Assembly: GCA_020635915.1 (NCBI GenBank)
Contig: JACJYU010000001.1
Location: 2,022,501 to 2,086,500, forward strand
From: Flammeovirgaceae bacterium
GTDB taxonomy: Bacteria > Bacteroidota > Bacteroidia > Cytophagales > Cyclobacteriaceae
Length of the DNA stretch: 64,000 bases
Direction of reading: 5' to 3'
Positions within the stretch are counted from its first letter, which is position 1. Every line of letters starts with the position of its first letter. The position numbers and the translations under genes are program-made. Shown here one piece after another: positions 32,489 to 41,518 of the stretch. The notes under the pieces are model-generated. The model had not been told where the DNA came from. It ran no database searches and saw only the letters and a program-made list of their open reading frames with translations.

Positions 32489-33601
32489 ATGAAGAAAGCA
32501 CTTATAACAGGGGTAACGGGTCAAGATGGGGCTTATTTATCGGAATTGCTTTTGTCCAAAGGCTATGAGGTTCATGGCATAAAAAGGAGGAGTTCCCTCT
32601 TTAACACGGACAGGGTTGATCATTTGTACCAGGACCCACATGAAAAGGATGTAAAATTCAAGCTGCATTACGGAGACCTAAGCGATTCTGGGAATCTTAT
32701 TCGAATTGTGCAGGAGGTACAGCCAGACGAAATCTACAACCTGGGGGCCATGTCACATGTAAAAGTAAGTTTTGACACGCCAGAGTACACAGCGGATGTT
32801 GACGGGATCGGTACATTGCGGTTGCTTGAGGCCATCCGGATACTGGGTTTAACAAGCAAAACAAAATATTACCAGGCGTCCACGTCAGAACTTTATGGAC
32901 TGGTGCAAGAGGTTCCCCAAAGTGAAAAGACACCATTTTATCCGAGGTCACCGTATGCAGTTGCAAAATTGTATAGCTATTGGATAACGGTAAACTATAG
33001 GGAAGCCTATGGGATATTTGCCTCTAATGGGATATTGTTCAATCATGAGTCGCCATTAAGGGGGGAGACGTTTGTCACACGGAAAATCACCCGGGCCGCA
33101 TGCAGGATATTCTTGGGCCTGCAAAAAACCGTATTTATGGGGAACATTGATGCCAAAAGGGACTGGGGCCACGCACGGGATTATGTAAAGGCAATGTGGC
33201 TGATGCTTCAACATGACAAAGCGGATGATTTTGTAATTGCCACCGGGACCACGACAACAGTCAGGGAATTTATAATTAAAGCTTTCAGGCAGTTAGGGGT
33301 TGAGGTAAGTTTTAAAGGCGAGGGAATAAATGAGGTGGGGTTTGTTTCGAAGGTGATAAATAAAGAAGCCAGGGTGGTGGAAGGGGATGTGGTTGTAAAG
33401 GTGGACCCTAAATACTTTCGGCCAACGGAGGTTGAATTATTGATTGGAGATTCCAATAAGGCAAAGCGTGATTTGAAGTGGGAGTTGGAGTATGACCTGG
33501 ATGCTTTGGTGGAGGATATGATGCAAAGTGATTTGGAGCTGTTTAAAAGGGATCACTACTTGAAGGCAGGGGGGCATAAAATTTTCCAATACCACGAATA
33601 A
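32489..33601 (+). CDS. gmd: GDP-mannose 4,6-dehydratase
   Basis: A 370-residue SDR that converts GDP-mannose to GDP-4-keto-6-deoxymannose. Motifs: ITGVTGQDGAYLSELLLSKG, GIKRRSSLFNTDRVDHLY, STSELYGLVQEVPQSE, the active-site YAVAKLYSYW and the NHESPLRGETFVTRKITRA block, all diagnostic of Gmd. The next gene encodes GDP-fucose synthase and begins at the base after the stop, giving the complete two-step route to GDP-L-fucose. Confidence 0.97.
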   Translation: MKKALITGVTGQDGAYLSELLLSKGYEVHGIKRRSSLFNTDRVDHLYQDPHEKDVKFKLHYGDLSDSGNLIRIVQEVQPDEIYNLGAMSHVKVSFDTPEYTADVDGIGTLRLLEAIRILGLTSKTKYYQASTSELYGLVQEVPQSEKTPFYPRSPYAVAKLYSYWITVNYREAYGIFASNGILFNHESPLRGETFVTRKITRAACRIFLGLQKTVFMGNIDAKRDWGHARDYVKAMWLMLQHDKADDFVIATGTTTTVREFIIKAFRQLGVEVSFKGEGINEVGFVSKVINKEARVVEGDVVVKVDPKYFRPTEVELLIGDSNKAKRDLKWELEYDLDALVEDMMQSDLELFKRDHYLKAGGHKIFQYHE

Positions 33602-34531
33602 ATGGAAAAATCGTCCAAGATATATGTTGCAGGGCACAGGGGAATGGTAGGCTCGGCAATTGTGCGGAAGCTAAAAGGCGAAGGTTATAATAACCTGCTA
33701 TTGAAAACATCTGCAGAGCTTGACTTGAGAAACCAGGCAGCAGTTGAGGTTTTTTTTGCTAATGAAAAACCAGAATATGTTTTTCTGGCAGCGGCCAAAG
33801 TGGGTGGTATTATGGCCAACAATACCTATCGTGCTGATTTTCTTTATGAAAATTTGATGATCGAAAGCAATGTGGTTCATCAAAGCTATGTGCATAAGGT
33901 CAAGAAATTATTGTTTTTGGGGTCTTCCTGTATTTATCCTAAGATGGCACCACAACCATTAAAAGAGGAATATTTATTGACTGGTCAATTGGAGGAAACC
34001 AATGAACCTTACGCCATTGCAAAAATAGCGGGAATAAAGTTATGCGAAAATTACCGAAGGCAATACAGATGTGATTTTATTAGTGCCATGCCTACCAATT
34101 TGTACGGGCCAAACGACAACTATGATTTAAATACGTCCCATGTGATACCGGCATTGATAAGAAAGTTTCACGAAGGGAAAATCAACCATTCTGAAAAGGT
34201 TGAAGTTTGGGGCACGGGCGCCCCATTAAGGGAGTTTTTGCATGTAGATGACCTGGCGGATGCATGTTTGTTCTTGATGTTGAATTATTCAGGAGAACAA
34301 TTTGTGAATGTTGGGTTTGGAAAGGAAATTTCCATTAGGGATTTGGCCGTATTGATTGGCGGGATTGTTGGGTTTAAAGGGGAAATTGTGTTTGACAGCA
34401 GCAAGCCTGATGGAACCCCAAGGAAATTGCTGGATGTTTCAAAACTGTCCCAGTTGGGTTGGAAATACAATATTGGATTGGAAGATGGGTTGAAGATGGT
34501 TTACAAAAGTGGACTTAGGACGGTAATATAG
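33602..34531 (+). CDS. fcl: GDP-L-fucose synthase
   Basis: A 309-residue SDR carrying VAGHRGMVGSAIVRKL at the N terminus, FLAAAKVGGIMANN, SSCIYPKMAPQPLKEE and the catalytic YAIAKIAGIKLCENYRRQY region, diagnostic for Fcl/WcaG. It epimerises and reduces the Gmd product to GDP-L-fucose with NADPH. Immediately downstream of gmd, and followed after four bases by the legB-like gene. Confidence 0.96.
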   Translation: MEKSSKIYVAGHRGMVGSAIVRKLKGEGYNNLLLKTSAELDLRNQAAVEVFFANEKPEYVFLAAAKVGGIMANNTYRADFLYENLMIESNVVHQSYVHKVKKLLFLGSSCIYPKMAPQPLKEEYLLTGQLEETNEPYAIAKIAGIKLCENYRRQYRCDFISAMPTNLYGPNDNYDLNTSHVIPALIRKFHEGKINHSEKVEVWGTGAPLREFLHVDDLADACLFLMLNYSGEQFVNVGFGKEISIRDLAVLIGGIVGFKGEIVFDSSKPDGTPRKLLDVSKLSQLGWKYNIGLEDGLKMVYKSGLRTVI

Positions 34532-34535
34532 TTTT

Positions 34536-35534
34536 ATGAAATTAGAAGGTAAAAAGGTTTTAGTCACAGGGGCCGATGGTTTTATAGGGAGCCATCTTAT
34601 TGAGGAACTTTTAAGAAGGCGTGCAAATGTTCGCGCCTTTTGTTACTACAATTCGTTTAATTCTTATGGCTGGCTGGATACGCTTCCGCAAGGAATACTC
34701 AAGCAGATTGAAGTAGTTACAGGAGATATTCGTGATGCTGGGAGTGTTCGCAATGCTGTCAAAGACATGGAAATTGTATTTCATTTGGCTGCTCTGATTG
34801 CGATTCCATACAGCTATTATTCACCGGAAAGCTATGTTGAAACCAATATTAAGGGGACGTTAAACGTTTTACAAGCCGCCAAAGATTTCAATGTTCAAAA
34901 GATATTGATCACTTCTACATCAGAAGTATACGGAACTGCCAAATATGTGCCTATTACTGAAGAGCACCCGAAACAAGGTCAATCACCCTATTCTGCCACC
35001 AAAATTGGGGCAGATAGTGTGGCAGAGTCTTTTTTCAAAAGCTTCAACTCTCCCGTCTCGATTGTAAGGCCGTTTAATACTTATGGGCCACGGCAATCGG
35101 CAAGGGCAGTCATTCCAACGATAATCACCCAGTTGTTAGCAGGAAAGACGGAAATAAAATTAGGTTCCTTGCATCCAACGCGCGATTTGCTTTTTGTTAA
35201 AGATACAGTTAATGGATTTTTGGCAATAGCCGAATCGGATCTGACTATTGGCCATGAGATTAATATCGCAACAGACTATGAAATTGCAATTGGGGACGTT
35301 GCTCAGAAATTAATTGATCAGATTAATCCAAAGGCTAAAATATATACTGACGAAGCAAGGCTACGACCCGAGAGAAGCGAAGTGGAAAGGTTATGGGGAT
35401 CGAATAAAAAAATAACCAACCTTACCGGATGGTCAGTAGAAACAAGCCTTGATGAAGGCCTCAAGAAAACAATAGCATGGTTTTCCGAGCCCTCTAACCT
35501 AAGTGGATATAAAACAGATGTCTACAACATTTGA
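34536..35534 (+). CDS. legB: LegB-like UDP-GlcNAc 4,6-dehydratase (NAD-dependent)
   Basis: A 332-residue SDR with VTGADGFIGSHLIEELL, FCYYNSFNSYGWLD, HLAALIAIPYSYYSPESYVE and the catalytic YSATKIGADS. These, especially the N-S-Y-G-W-L-D and A-L-I-A-I-P-Y-S-Y segments, are characteristic of the LegB group that makes UDP-4-keto-6-deoxy-GlcNAc, the first committed step toward legionaminic-type nonulosonates. The legC-like aminotransferase overlaps its 3' end. In Campylobacter the route works on GDP-GlcNAc, so nucleotide specificity is open here given the PtmE-like gene below. Confidence 0.88.
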   Translation: MKLEGKKVLVTGADGFIGSHLIEELLRRRANVRAFCYYNSFNSYGWLDTLPQGILKQIEVVTGDIRDAGSVRNAVKDMEIVFHLAALIAIPYSYYSPESYVETNIKGTLNVLQAAKDFNVQKILITSTSEVYGTAKYVPITEEHPKQGQSPYSATKIGADSVAESFFKSFNSPVSIVRPFNTYGPRQSARAVIPTIITQLLAGKTEIKLGSLHPTRDLLFVKDTVNGFLAIAESDLTIGHEINIATDYEIAIGDVAQKLIDQINPKAKIYTDEARLRPERSEVERLWGSNKKITNLTGWSVETSLDEGLKKTIAWFSEPSNLSGYKTDVYNI

Positions 35535-36672
35535 TAAGATTGTTAGTTCAATCAGGGATCATTATAATGAGCCGGAGGAATTTATTCCGCTTCATGCACC
35601 GACTTTTGAAGGTAATGAGGGTAAATATGTTTTAGAGGCTATAAGCTCCACTTTTGTTTCGTCCGTTGGTAAATTTGTAAACGAATTCGAAGATAGGATT
35701 TGTTCCTATACAGGTGCGAAATTTGCTGTCGCCACCGTAAACGGGACGGCAGGTTTGCACATGGCCTTGCTTGTAGCTGGTGTCAAGAGAGGTGACCTCG
35801 TGATTACGCAGCCTTTAAGTTTCATAGCCACTTGTAATGCCATTAGCTATCTAGGAGCAGAGCCTATTTTTGTAGACATAGATGACGATACACTTGGCCT
35901 GTCTCCAGAAAAAACCAGAAAATTTCTTGAACTGAACTGCAAGGTTAAAGGTCATAGTTGCATCCATGTCGCTTCAGGAAGGAAAATTGCTGCATGTGTG
36001 CCAATGCATACGTTTGGCCATCCCGTACACTTATGTGATCTGGTGGATGTATGTGAAGAGTTTTGTATACCACTCGTAGAAGATGCTGCAGAGTCAATTG
36101 GTAGTTTGTACTATGGCAAGCATACAGGCACGTTTGGTTTATTGGGTGTGTTTAGCTTTAATGGAAATAAAACGATTACCTGTGGGGGTGGAGGTGTTAT
36201 TGTTACCAATGATGCAAAACTTGCTAAACTTGCTAAGCACCTTACCACTCAAGCGAAAATACCGCATGCATGGAAATTTACCCATGATCAAATTGGCTAT
36301 AACTATCGTTTACCTAATTTAAATGCGGCAATGGCGTGCGCCCAATTGGAAATGCTTGATAGATTATTAAGTAACAAAAGGATGCTTGCTATGGAGTATA
36401 TGGACTTGTTCCAAAAACTTAACCTTCAATTTGTTTGTGAGCCACAGGGTGCCCATTCTAATTATTGGTTGAATTCAGTTTTGTTTAAAAACCGCGAAGA
36501 GAGAGACTCCTTTTTAATGTATTCGAATGATAAAAGGGTAATGACAAGGCCCGTGTGGGATTTAATGACAGAATTGGCAATGTTCAAAGACTGTATCCGA
36601 ATGGATATAAGTAGTGCCAAGTTAATTGCAGATAGATTGGTAAATTTGCCTAGTAGCCCAATTATTAAATGA
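35518..36672 (+). CDS. legC: LegC-like PLP aminotransferase
   Basis: A 384-residue DegT-family aminotransferase using the ATG at 35518 (a GTG at 35503 in frame is the alternative). EEFIPLHAPTFEGNEGKYVL at the N terminus, VSSVGKFVNEFEDRI, and the PLP lysine Lys218 in FNGNKTITCGGGG define the LegC/LLPSF_NHT group. It aminates C4 of the LegB product. Overlaps legB by 17 bases and the acetyltransferase gene by four. Role inferred from neighbours and these blocks. Confidence 0.88.
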   Translation: MSTTFDKIVSSIRDHYNEPEEFIPLHAPTFEGNEGKYVLEAISSTFVSSVGKFVNEFEDRICSYTGAKFAVATVNGTAGLHMALLVAGVKRGDLVITQPLSFIATCNAISYLGAEPIFVDIDDDTLGLSPEKTRKFLELNCKVKGHSCIHVASGRKIAACVPMHTFGHPVHLCDLVDVCEEFCIPLVEDAAESIGSLYYGKHTGTFGLLGVFSFNGNKTITCGGGGVIVTNDAKLAKLAKHLTTQAKIPHAWKFTHDQIGYNYRLPNLNAAMACAQLEMLDRLLSNKRMLAMEYMDLFQKLNLQFVCEPQGAHSNYWLNSVLFKNREERDSFLMYSNDKRVMTRPVWDLMTELAMFKDCIRMDISSAKLIADRLVNLPSSPIIK

Positions 36673-37316
36673 GGAAAATTATACTAATTGGCGGGGGTGG
36701 ACATTGTAGGTCTGTAATTGATGTAATTGAACAACAAGGCATTTATGAGATTGCGGGGATCGTTGACGTTACCTCCAAAATAGGAACGACAGTTTTGGGT
36801 TATAAGGTAATAGCCACTGACAAGGAATTGCCTCTTTTAGCCAAGGAATACAAGGAATTTTGCGTAACAATAGGACATACCGTAAATAGAAGCTTGCGAA
36901 AGGACATCTACTTACTGCTTAATGGATTGAATGTAAAACTGCCGGTTGTCAAAAGTCCGCATGCTTACGTTGCTACAACAGCTTCAATTAAGACAGGATC
37001 AGTTATTATGCACCATAGTATAATAAATGCAAATGCCCGGTTAGGTGAGTCCACAATAGCCAATACTGGCTGCATAATTGAGCATGATGTGGAAATCGGT
37101 AATCATTGCCATATTGGGCCAGGAAGTGTTTTGAACGGTGGTTGTAAGATTGAAGATGATTGTTTCATTGGTAGCAATTCAGTTTTGCTTCCCGGGACAA
37201 TAATGCAGAAAAATTCTATAGTTGCCGCAGGGAGTGTAATTAGGGGTCCTGTGGAGGAAAATTCAATGTATGCTGGCAATCCAGGCGAGTTAAAAAAAAT
37301 AAAGCGCAATGGATAG
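36669..37316 (+). CDS. LegH/NeuD-like sugar N- or O-acetyltransferase (PglD fold)
   Basis: A 215-residue acetyltransferase with an N-terminal PglD-type nucleotide-sugar domain (LIGGGGHCRSVIDVIEQQG) and a C-terminal left-handed beta-helix (GCIIEHDVEIGNHCHIGPGS, SVLLPGTIMQKNSIVAAGS and the NPGELKKIKRN tail). In legionaminic pathways LegH acetylates the C4 amine; NeuD family members O-acetylate sialic acids. Position between legC and the synthase favours the LegH role. Overlaps both neighbours by 4 and 8 bases. Confidence 0.85.
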   Translation: MRKIILIGGGGHCRSVIDVIEQQGIYEIAGIVDVTSKIGTTVLGYKVIATDKELPLLAKEYKEFCVTIGHTVNRSLRKDIYLLLNGLNVKLPVVKSPHAYVATTASIKTGSVIMHHSIINANARLGESTIANTGCIIEHDVEIGNHCHIGPGSVLNGGCKIEDDCFIGSNSVLLPGTIMQKNSIVAAGSVIRGPVEENSMYAGNPGELKKIKRNG

Positions 37317-38334
37317 GTGTATAATAATTGCGGAGGCAGGCGTTAATCATAATGGTTCTGTTGCCTTGGCCAAAAAAATGATTGATGTGGCAGTTGAGGC
37401 TGGGGTTGATTTTGTAAAGTTCCAAACCTTTAAGGCGGAGAAATTGGTAAGTAGGGAGGCGCCCAAGGCATTATATCAGGATGTTAATATGCCTGGAAAA
37501 AAGGGTTCTCAATATGAAATGTTAAAGCGACTTGAGCTGAGTGAGGCTGATCATTTTGAATTGGCAAACTATGCCAAAGAACACGGGATCAAGTTCTTTT
37601 GCACAGCTTTTGATGAAGACGGACTTGATTTTCTAGAGAAATTGGATATTGAAATCTTTAAGGTTCCTTCAGGGGAAATAACCAACCTTCCATACTTAAA
37701 AAGGATTGCTCAAAAAGGAAAGCCTACAATTCTTTCAACAGGAATGTCAACCCTTGGGGAAATTGAGGCGGCCATTTCAGTATTAATTGAAAATGGATTA
37801 GATCGCGAAAAACTTACAGTGCTACATTGTAACACAGAGTATCCTACACCTTTTATTGATGTTAATTTAAAGGCTATGGATACAATACGACATGCCTTAA
37901 AAGTGAACGTTGGGTATTCAGATCATACCATGGGGATCGAAGTGCCAATTGCTTCTGTTTCCTTAGGGGCTTCCATAATTGAAAAACACTTTACATTGGA
38001 TCGAAGCATGGAAGGCCCTGATCACATTGCATCATTGGAGCCTCAGGAATTAAAAGCCATGGTAACTGCAATTCGAAACTTAGAGTTGGCGCTTGGTGGG
38101 GATGGAATTAAAAAACCGTCACCCTCTGAATTAAAAAATAGGGAAATTGCGAGAAAAAGCATTCACCTCCGTAGAAACCTTACACGAGGCCATATTATTA
38201 CGATTGATGATATCATCATGAAGAGGCCGGGAAATGGAATCAGCCCAATGGATATGGACTTTGTCATTGGCCGAAAACTAAGTCTGGACTTGGCTGCTGA
38301 TAGTTTACTTAAATATGGCCATCTTATTGATTAA
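37309..38334 (+). CDS. legI: N,N'-diacetyllegionaminate / sialate synthase-family protein (LegI/NeuB)
   Basis: A 341-residue NeuB-family protein. The TIM-barrel start IIAEAGVNHNGSVALAKKMI, FKVPSGEITNLPYLKRI, ILSTGMSTLGEIE, LHCNTEYPTPF and GYSDHTMGIEVPIASVSLGA are all present, followed by the C-terminal SAF (antifreeze-like) domain (RRNLTRGHIITIDDIIMKRP). It condenses a six-carbon diacetamido sugar with phosphoenolpyruvate to a nine-carbon nonulosonic acid. Substrate as legionaminate precursor is inferred from legB/legC context. Confidence 0.93.
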   Translation: MDRCIIIAEAGVNHNGSVALAKKMIDVAVEAGVDFVKFQTFKAEKLVSREAPKALYQDVNMPGKKGSQYEMLKRLELSEADHFELANYAKEHGIKFFCTAFDEDGLDFLEKLDIEIFKVPSGEITNLPYLKRIAQKGKPTILSTGMSTLGEIEAAISVLIENGLDREKLTVLHCNTEYPTPFIDVNLKAMDTIRHALKVNVGYSDHTMGIEVPIASVSLGASIIEKHFTLDRSMEGPDHIASLEPQELKAMVTAIRNLELALGGDGIKKPSPSELKNREIARKSIHLRRNLTRGHIITIDDIIMKRPGNGISPMDMDFVIGRKLSLDLAADSLLKYGHLID

Positions 38335-39437
38335 TGAAAATTGGGGTACTCACAAGTTCTAGGGCGGATTACAGCATCTACTATCCATTGCTAAAAACTA
38401 TTCGTTCTGATTCCTTCTTCACACTAAAGATACTTGCATTTGGGACTCACTTATCAAGGCGACATGGGTTGACCTTGAACCAGATACTAGAAGATAACTT
38501 TGAGGTGGAACACAAGCTAGACACAGCTCCAATTGATGATACCCCAAAGGCAATTTCAGCCTCGATGGGGAAGACCATGAAAATGTTTTCTAATATTTGG
38601 CATTCGAATAAGTATGATTTGATTTTATGTCTGGGGGATCGGTACGAAATGTTTGCTGCTTGTGCAAGTGCAATCCCATTCGGTTTAAAGTTGGCCCATA
38701 TTCATGGTGGTGAGCAAACCTTAGGGGCAATTGATGATGTGTTTAGGCATTCAATCACATGCATGTCTTCTTACCATTTTACGGCTTGTGAAGCCTATAG
38801 GGCAAGGGTGGTTCAACTTCGGGGGTCTGAAAAGAACGTGTTTAATGTTGGTGCCCTGAGTATTGACAATTTGAGAAACCTTGAATTATATAGTATAGGG
38901 GAGTTTAAGGAAAATTTTGGCATTGACCTTTCAATTCCTAGTATTCTAATAACTTTTCATCCTGAAACCGTATCTTTTGAAAAAAATGGATTTTATATAA
39001 ACGAATTGATTTCAGCATTGGAAGGTACTCAGGGCTACCAGTTTGTGATTACTATGCCAAATGCCGATACCATGGGCTTGATGATACGGGAGCAATGGCA
39101 GGCTTTTGTGGATAGGACAAATAATGCATTTGGAGTCGAATCATTAGGGACTATTGGTTATCTCAGCTGTATGAAGCATTGCCAATTCTTGTTGGGCAAC
39201 ACTTCTAGTGGGTATATTGAAGCTTCCTTTTTTCCAAAATATGTTGTTGATATAGGGAGTCGCCAGGCCGGCCGAATAGTTACCCATAATATTCAAAGAT
39301 GCAATATTGAGAAGAATGACATAATTGCGGCAATTAAGAGGGCAAAAAGTTTTTCAAGCCTTCCAAAAGTCAATATTTATGGTAATGGTAATGCCGCTAA
39401 GAAAATCATTAAAATCCTAAAAAGCACAAATGATTGA
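38334..39437 (+). CDS. legG: Hydrolysing UDP-sugar 2-epimerase (LegG/NeuC-like)
   Basis: A 367-residue NeuC-family epimerase with VLTSSRADYSIYYPLLKTI, LCLGDRYEMFAACASAIPF, HIHGGEQTLGAIDDVFRHSI and LLGNTSSGYIEASFF, the family's conserved positions. It inverts C2 and releases the nucleotide, giving the free 2,4-diacetamido-6-deoxymannose used by the synthase upstream. Its ATG shares one base with the end of legI and it overlaps the next gene by eight bases. Confidence 0.92.
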   Translation: MKIGVLTSSRADYSIYYPLLKTIRSDSFFTLKILAFGTHLSRRHGLTLNQILEDNFEVEHKLDTAPIDDTPKAISASMGKTMKMFSNIWHSNKYDLILCLGDRYEMFAACASAIPFGLKLAHIHGGEQTLGAIDDVFRHSITCMSSYHFTACEAYRARVVQLRGSEKNVFNVGALSIDNLRNLELYSIGEFKENFGIDLSIPSILITFHPETVSFEKNGFYINELISALEGTQGYQFVITMPNADTMGLMIREQWQAFVDRTNNAFGVESLGTIGYLSCMKHCQFLLGNTSSGYIEASFFPKYVVDIGSRQAGRIVTHNIQRCNIEKNDIIAAIKRAKSFSSLPKVNIYGNGNAAKKIIKILKSTND

Positions 39438-40476
39438 CATTGCATCACACGTAATTGCCCGCAACAAAACAGTGGCTGAAGCCCTTGTCCAGATGGATAA
39501 ACTGGGCACGGACTTGACGTTGTTTGTGATAGACGATGCCAAAAAACTCTTAGGAACCCTAACTGACGGGGATGTAAGACGAGGGTTCATTAAGGGATAT
39601 GGTTTAACAGATCCTATTGAGGCTATTATGTTTAAAGATTTTAGTTTCTTAAAAAAGGATTCTTATAGGGTAAATGAGGTTGCTAAGGTTAGGGATCTTG
39701 GTGTAGGGTTACTGCCAATTGTGGATGACAACATGTGCATAGTAAAAATTGTAAACCTAAAAAGCACAAAAACCATATTGCCACTTGATGTTGTAATGAT
39801 TGCAGGTGGGGAGGGACAGCGACTACGGCCACTAACAAAAAGCACCCCAAAACCATTGCTGAATGTAGGGAGCAAGCCTATCATCGAGCATAACCTGGAT
39901 AGGCTTATCAAGTTTGGAATAGACGATTTTTGGATATGTGTTCGCTATTTAGCAGACCAAATTGTAAAGTATTTTGGGGATGGTGCAAAAAAAAATGTCA
40001 CAATATCATATGTTAAGGAGAAAAGCCCACTTGGTACTATAGGAGCTATAAAGCTTATTAAGGAATTCAAGCATGATAATCTTCTTGTAACCAATTCTGA
40101 TATTCTCACCGATTTGGATTATGAGGATTTCTATGATGATTTCGTGCAAAGTGGGGCGGATTTTTCAATTGTTACCGTGCCGTATCGTGTCGGAGTGCCC
40201 TATGCGGTTTTGGAAACCAGCGATGGGCGGGTGCTTAGTTTTAAAGAAAAACCAACCTATACCTACTACTCAAATGGGGGCATTTATCTTATGAAGAAAC
40301 AAGTAGTGGAGAAAATCCCACTCGATATTCCTTTCAATGCAACTGATTTGATTGAACTATTGATAAATGAAGGAGGGAAAGTGATATCATATCCGCTAGC
40401 TGGTTACTGGCTTGATATTGGAAGAATGGAGGATTATGAAAAGGCAAAATCAGATATTGGCCATTTGAAACTTTAA
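39430..40476 (+). CDS. ptmE: PtmE-like nucleotidyltransferase with N-terminal CBS pair
   Basis: A 348-residue fusion: a CBS-domain region (residues about 1-115, TLFVIDDAKKLLGTLTDGDV and LLPIVDDNMCIVKIV) and a sugar-1-phosphate nucleotidyltransferase (from about 118, VVMIAGGEGQRLRPLTKSTP then KPLLNVGSKPI). The same order is found in Campylobacter PtmE, which makes GDP-glucosamine for legionaminic acid. The LegB homologue would then act on a GDP sugar. The gene follows legG, the same neighbour as in Campylobacter. Nucleotide preference is not visible from sequence. Confidence 0.87.
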   Translation: MIDIASHVIARNKTVAEALVQMDKLGTDLTLFVIDDAKKLLGTLTDGDVRRGFIKGYGLTDPIEAIMFKDFSFLKKDSYRVNEVAKVRDLGVGLLPIVDDNMCIVKIVNLKSTKTILPLDVVMIAGGEGQRLRPLTKSTPKPLLNVGSKPIIEHNLDRLIKFGIDDFWICVRYLADQIVKYFGDGAKKNVTISYVKEKSPLGTIGAIKLIKEFKHDNLLVTNSDILTDLDYEDFYDDFVQSGADFSIVTVPYRVGVPYAVLETSDGRVLSFKEKPTYTYYSNGGIYLMKKQVVEKIPLDIPFNATDLIELLINEGGKVISYPLAGYWLDIGRMEDYEKAKSDIGHLKL

Positions 40477-40480
40477 CATA

Positions 40481-41518
40481 ATGAAGGAAAAAAAGCTATC
40501 GTTTTTGGTTATTGGCCTTGGATCCATGGGAAAGAGGCGGATAAGAAATTTACAACATCTCGGCTATCATGATATTTCAGGATTTGACTTAAGGGAAGAT
40601 AGATGTAAAGAAACAGCAGCGAAATATCAAATCCCTGTATTTTCTTCTTTGGAAGCTGCATTGGACAAGGCCAAGCCTACGGCTGTCATTATTTCTGTGC
40701 CTCCTGATAAGCATCATTTGTACATCAGTTGGGCGTTTGAGAATAAAACTCATTTCTTTGTTGAAGCGAGCGTGCTGGATACCGGTTATGATATGTTTAT
40801 AAGGAGGGAATCTGAGAATAAAATTATATCCGCTCCTTCATGCACACTGGCTTACCACCCGGCCATTGCTAAAATCACAGATATAGTAAATACGGGGTAT
40901 CTTGGAAAATTATCTTCAATAATATACCATTCTGGACAATACCTGCCTGACTGGCATACATATGAAAATGTTGGAGACTACTATGTTTCAAATAAATCGA
41001 CTGGAGGTGCTCGCGAAATAATACCATTTGAGCTCACTTGGTTGACCCAAAGTTTTGGTTTTCCCAAACAAGCAACAGGTGTTTATAAAAAAACAATCTC
41101 GATTGATGGGGCTCCAGATATAGATGATACGTATATGTTACTTGCTGACTATGGAACGTTTATGTTGAATCTAACAGTTGACGTTGTTTCCAGATATGCG
41201 ACACGAAGAATGACGATTAATGGGGATAAGGGCCAGCTCTATTGGAACTGGGAAGATGGTGAGATAAAAATATTTGACCCTATCTTGGGAACTTGGGAAA
41301 TTATTACATATGAGGCAATGCCGTCACAGGAGGGGTACAATAAAAACATAACAGAGCAAATGTATATAGAGGAAATCAGCAACTTCATAGATGCGATTAA
41401 GGGAAAGAGGCCATTCAGGAACTCCCTTAAAAATGACCTTAAGGTATTGCAAATACTGTATGCCCTAGAGCAATCCTATACTGATAAGAAGCTTGTGAAA
41501 TTACCATGGACGGCATAG
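40481..41518 (+). CDS. Gfo/Idh/MocA-family oxidoreductase, PtmF-position
   Basis: A 345-residue NAD(P)-binding protein with VIGLGSMGKRRIRNLQHLG at the N terminus and SVPPDKHHLYISWAFENKTH in the Rossmann half; the usual EKP motif is replaced by VEASVLD, so the canonical catalytic lysine of the family is missing at that position. The second half is a Gfo/Idh C-terminal beta-sheet domain. It occupies the place of ptmF between ptmE-like and a nucleotidyltransferase gene. Reaction unknown; a role in modifying the nonulosonate or its precursor is inferred. Overlaps the next gene by 13 bases. Confidence 0.75.
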   Translation: MKEKKLSFLVIGLGSMGKRRIRNLQHLGYHDISGFDLREDRCKETAAKYQIPVFSSLEAALDKAKPTAVIISVPPDKHHLYISWAFENKTHFFVEASVLDTGYDMFIRRESENKIISAPSCTLAYHPAIAKITDIVNTGYLGKLSSIIYHSGQYLPDWHTYENVGDYYVSNKSTGGAREIIPFELTWLTQSFGFPKQATGVYKKTISIDGAPDIDDTYMLLADYGTFMLNLTVDVVSRYATRRMTINGDKGQLYWNWEDGEIKIFDPILGTWEIITYEAMPSQEGYNKNITEQMYIEEISNFIDAIKGKRPFRNSLKNDLKVLQILYALEQSYTDKKLVKLPWTA

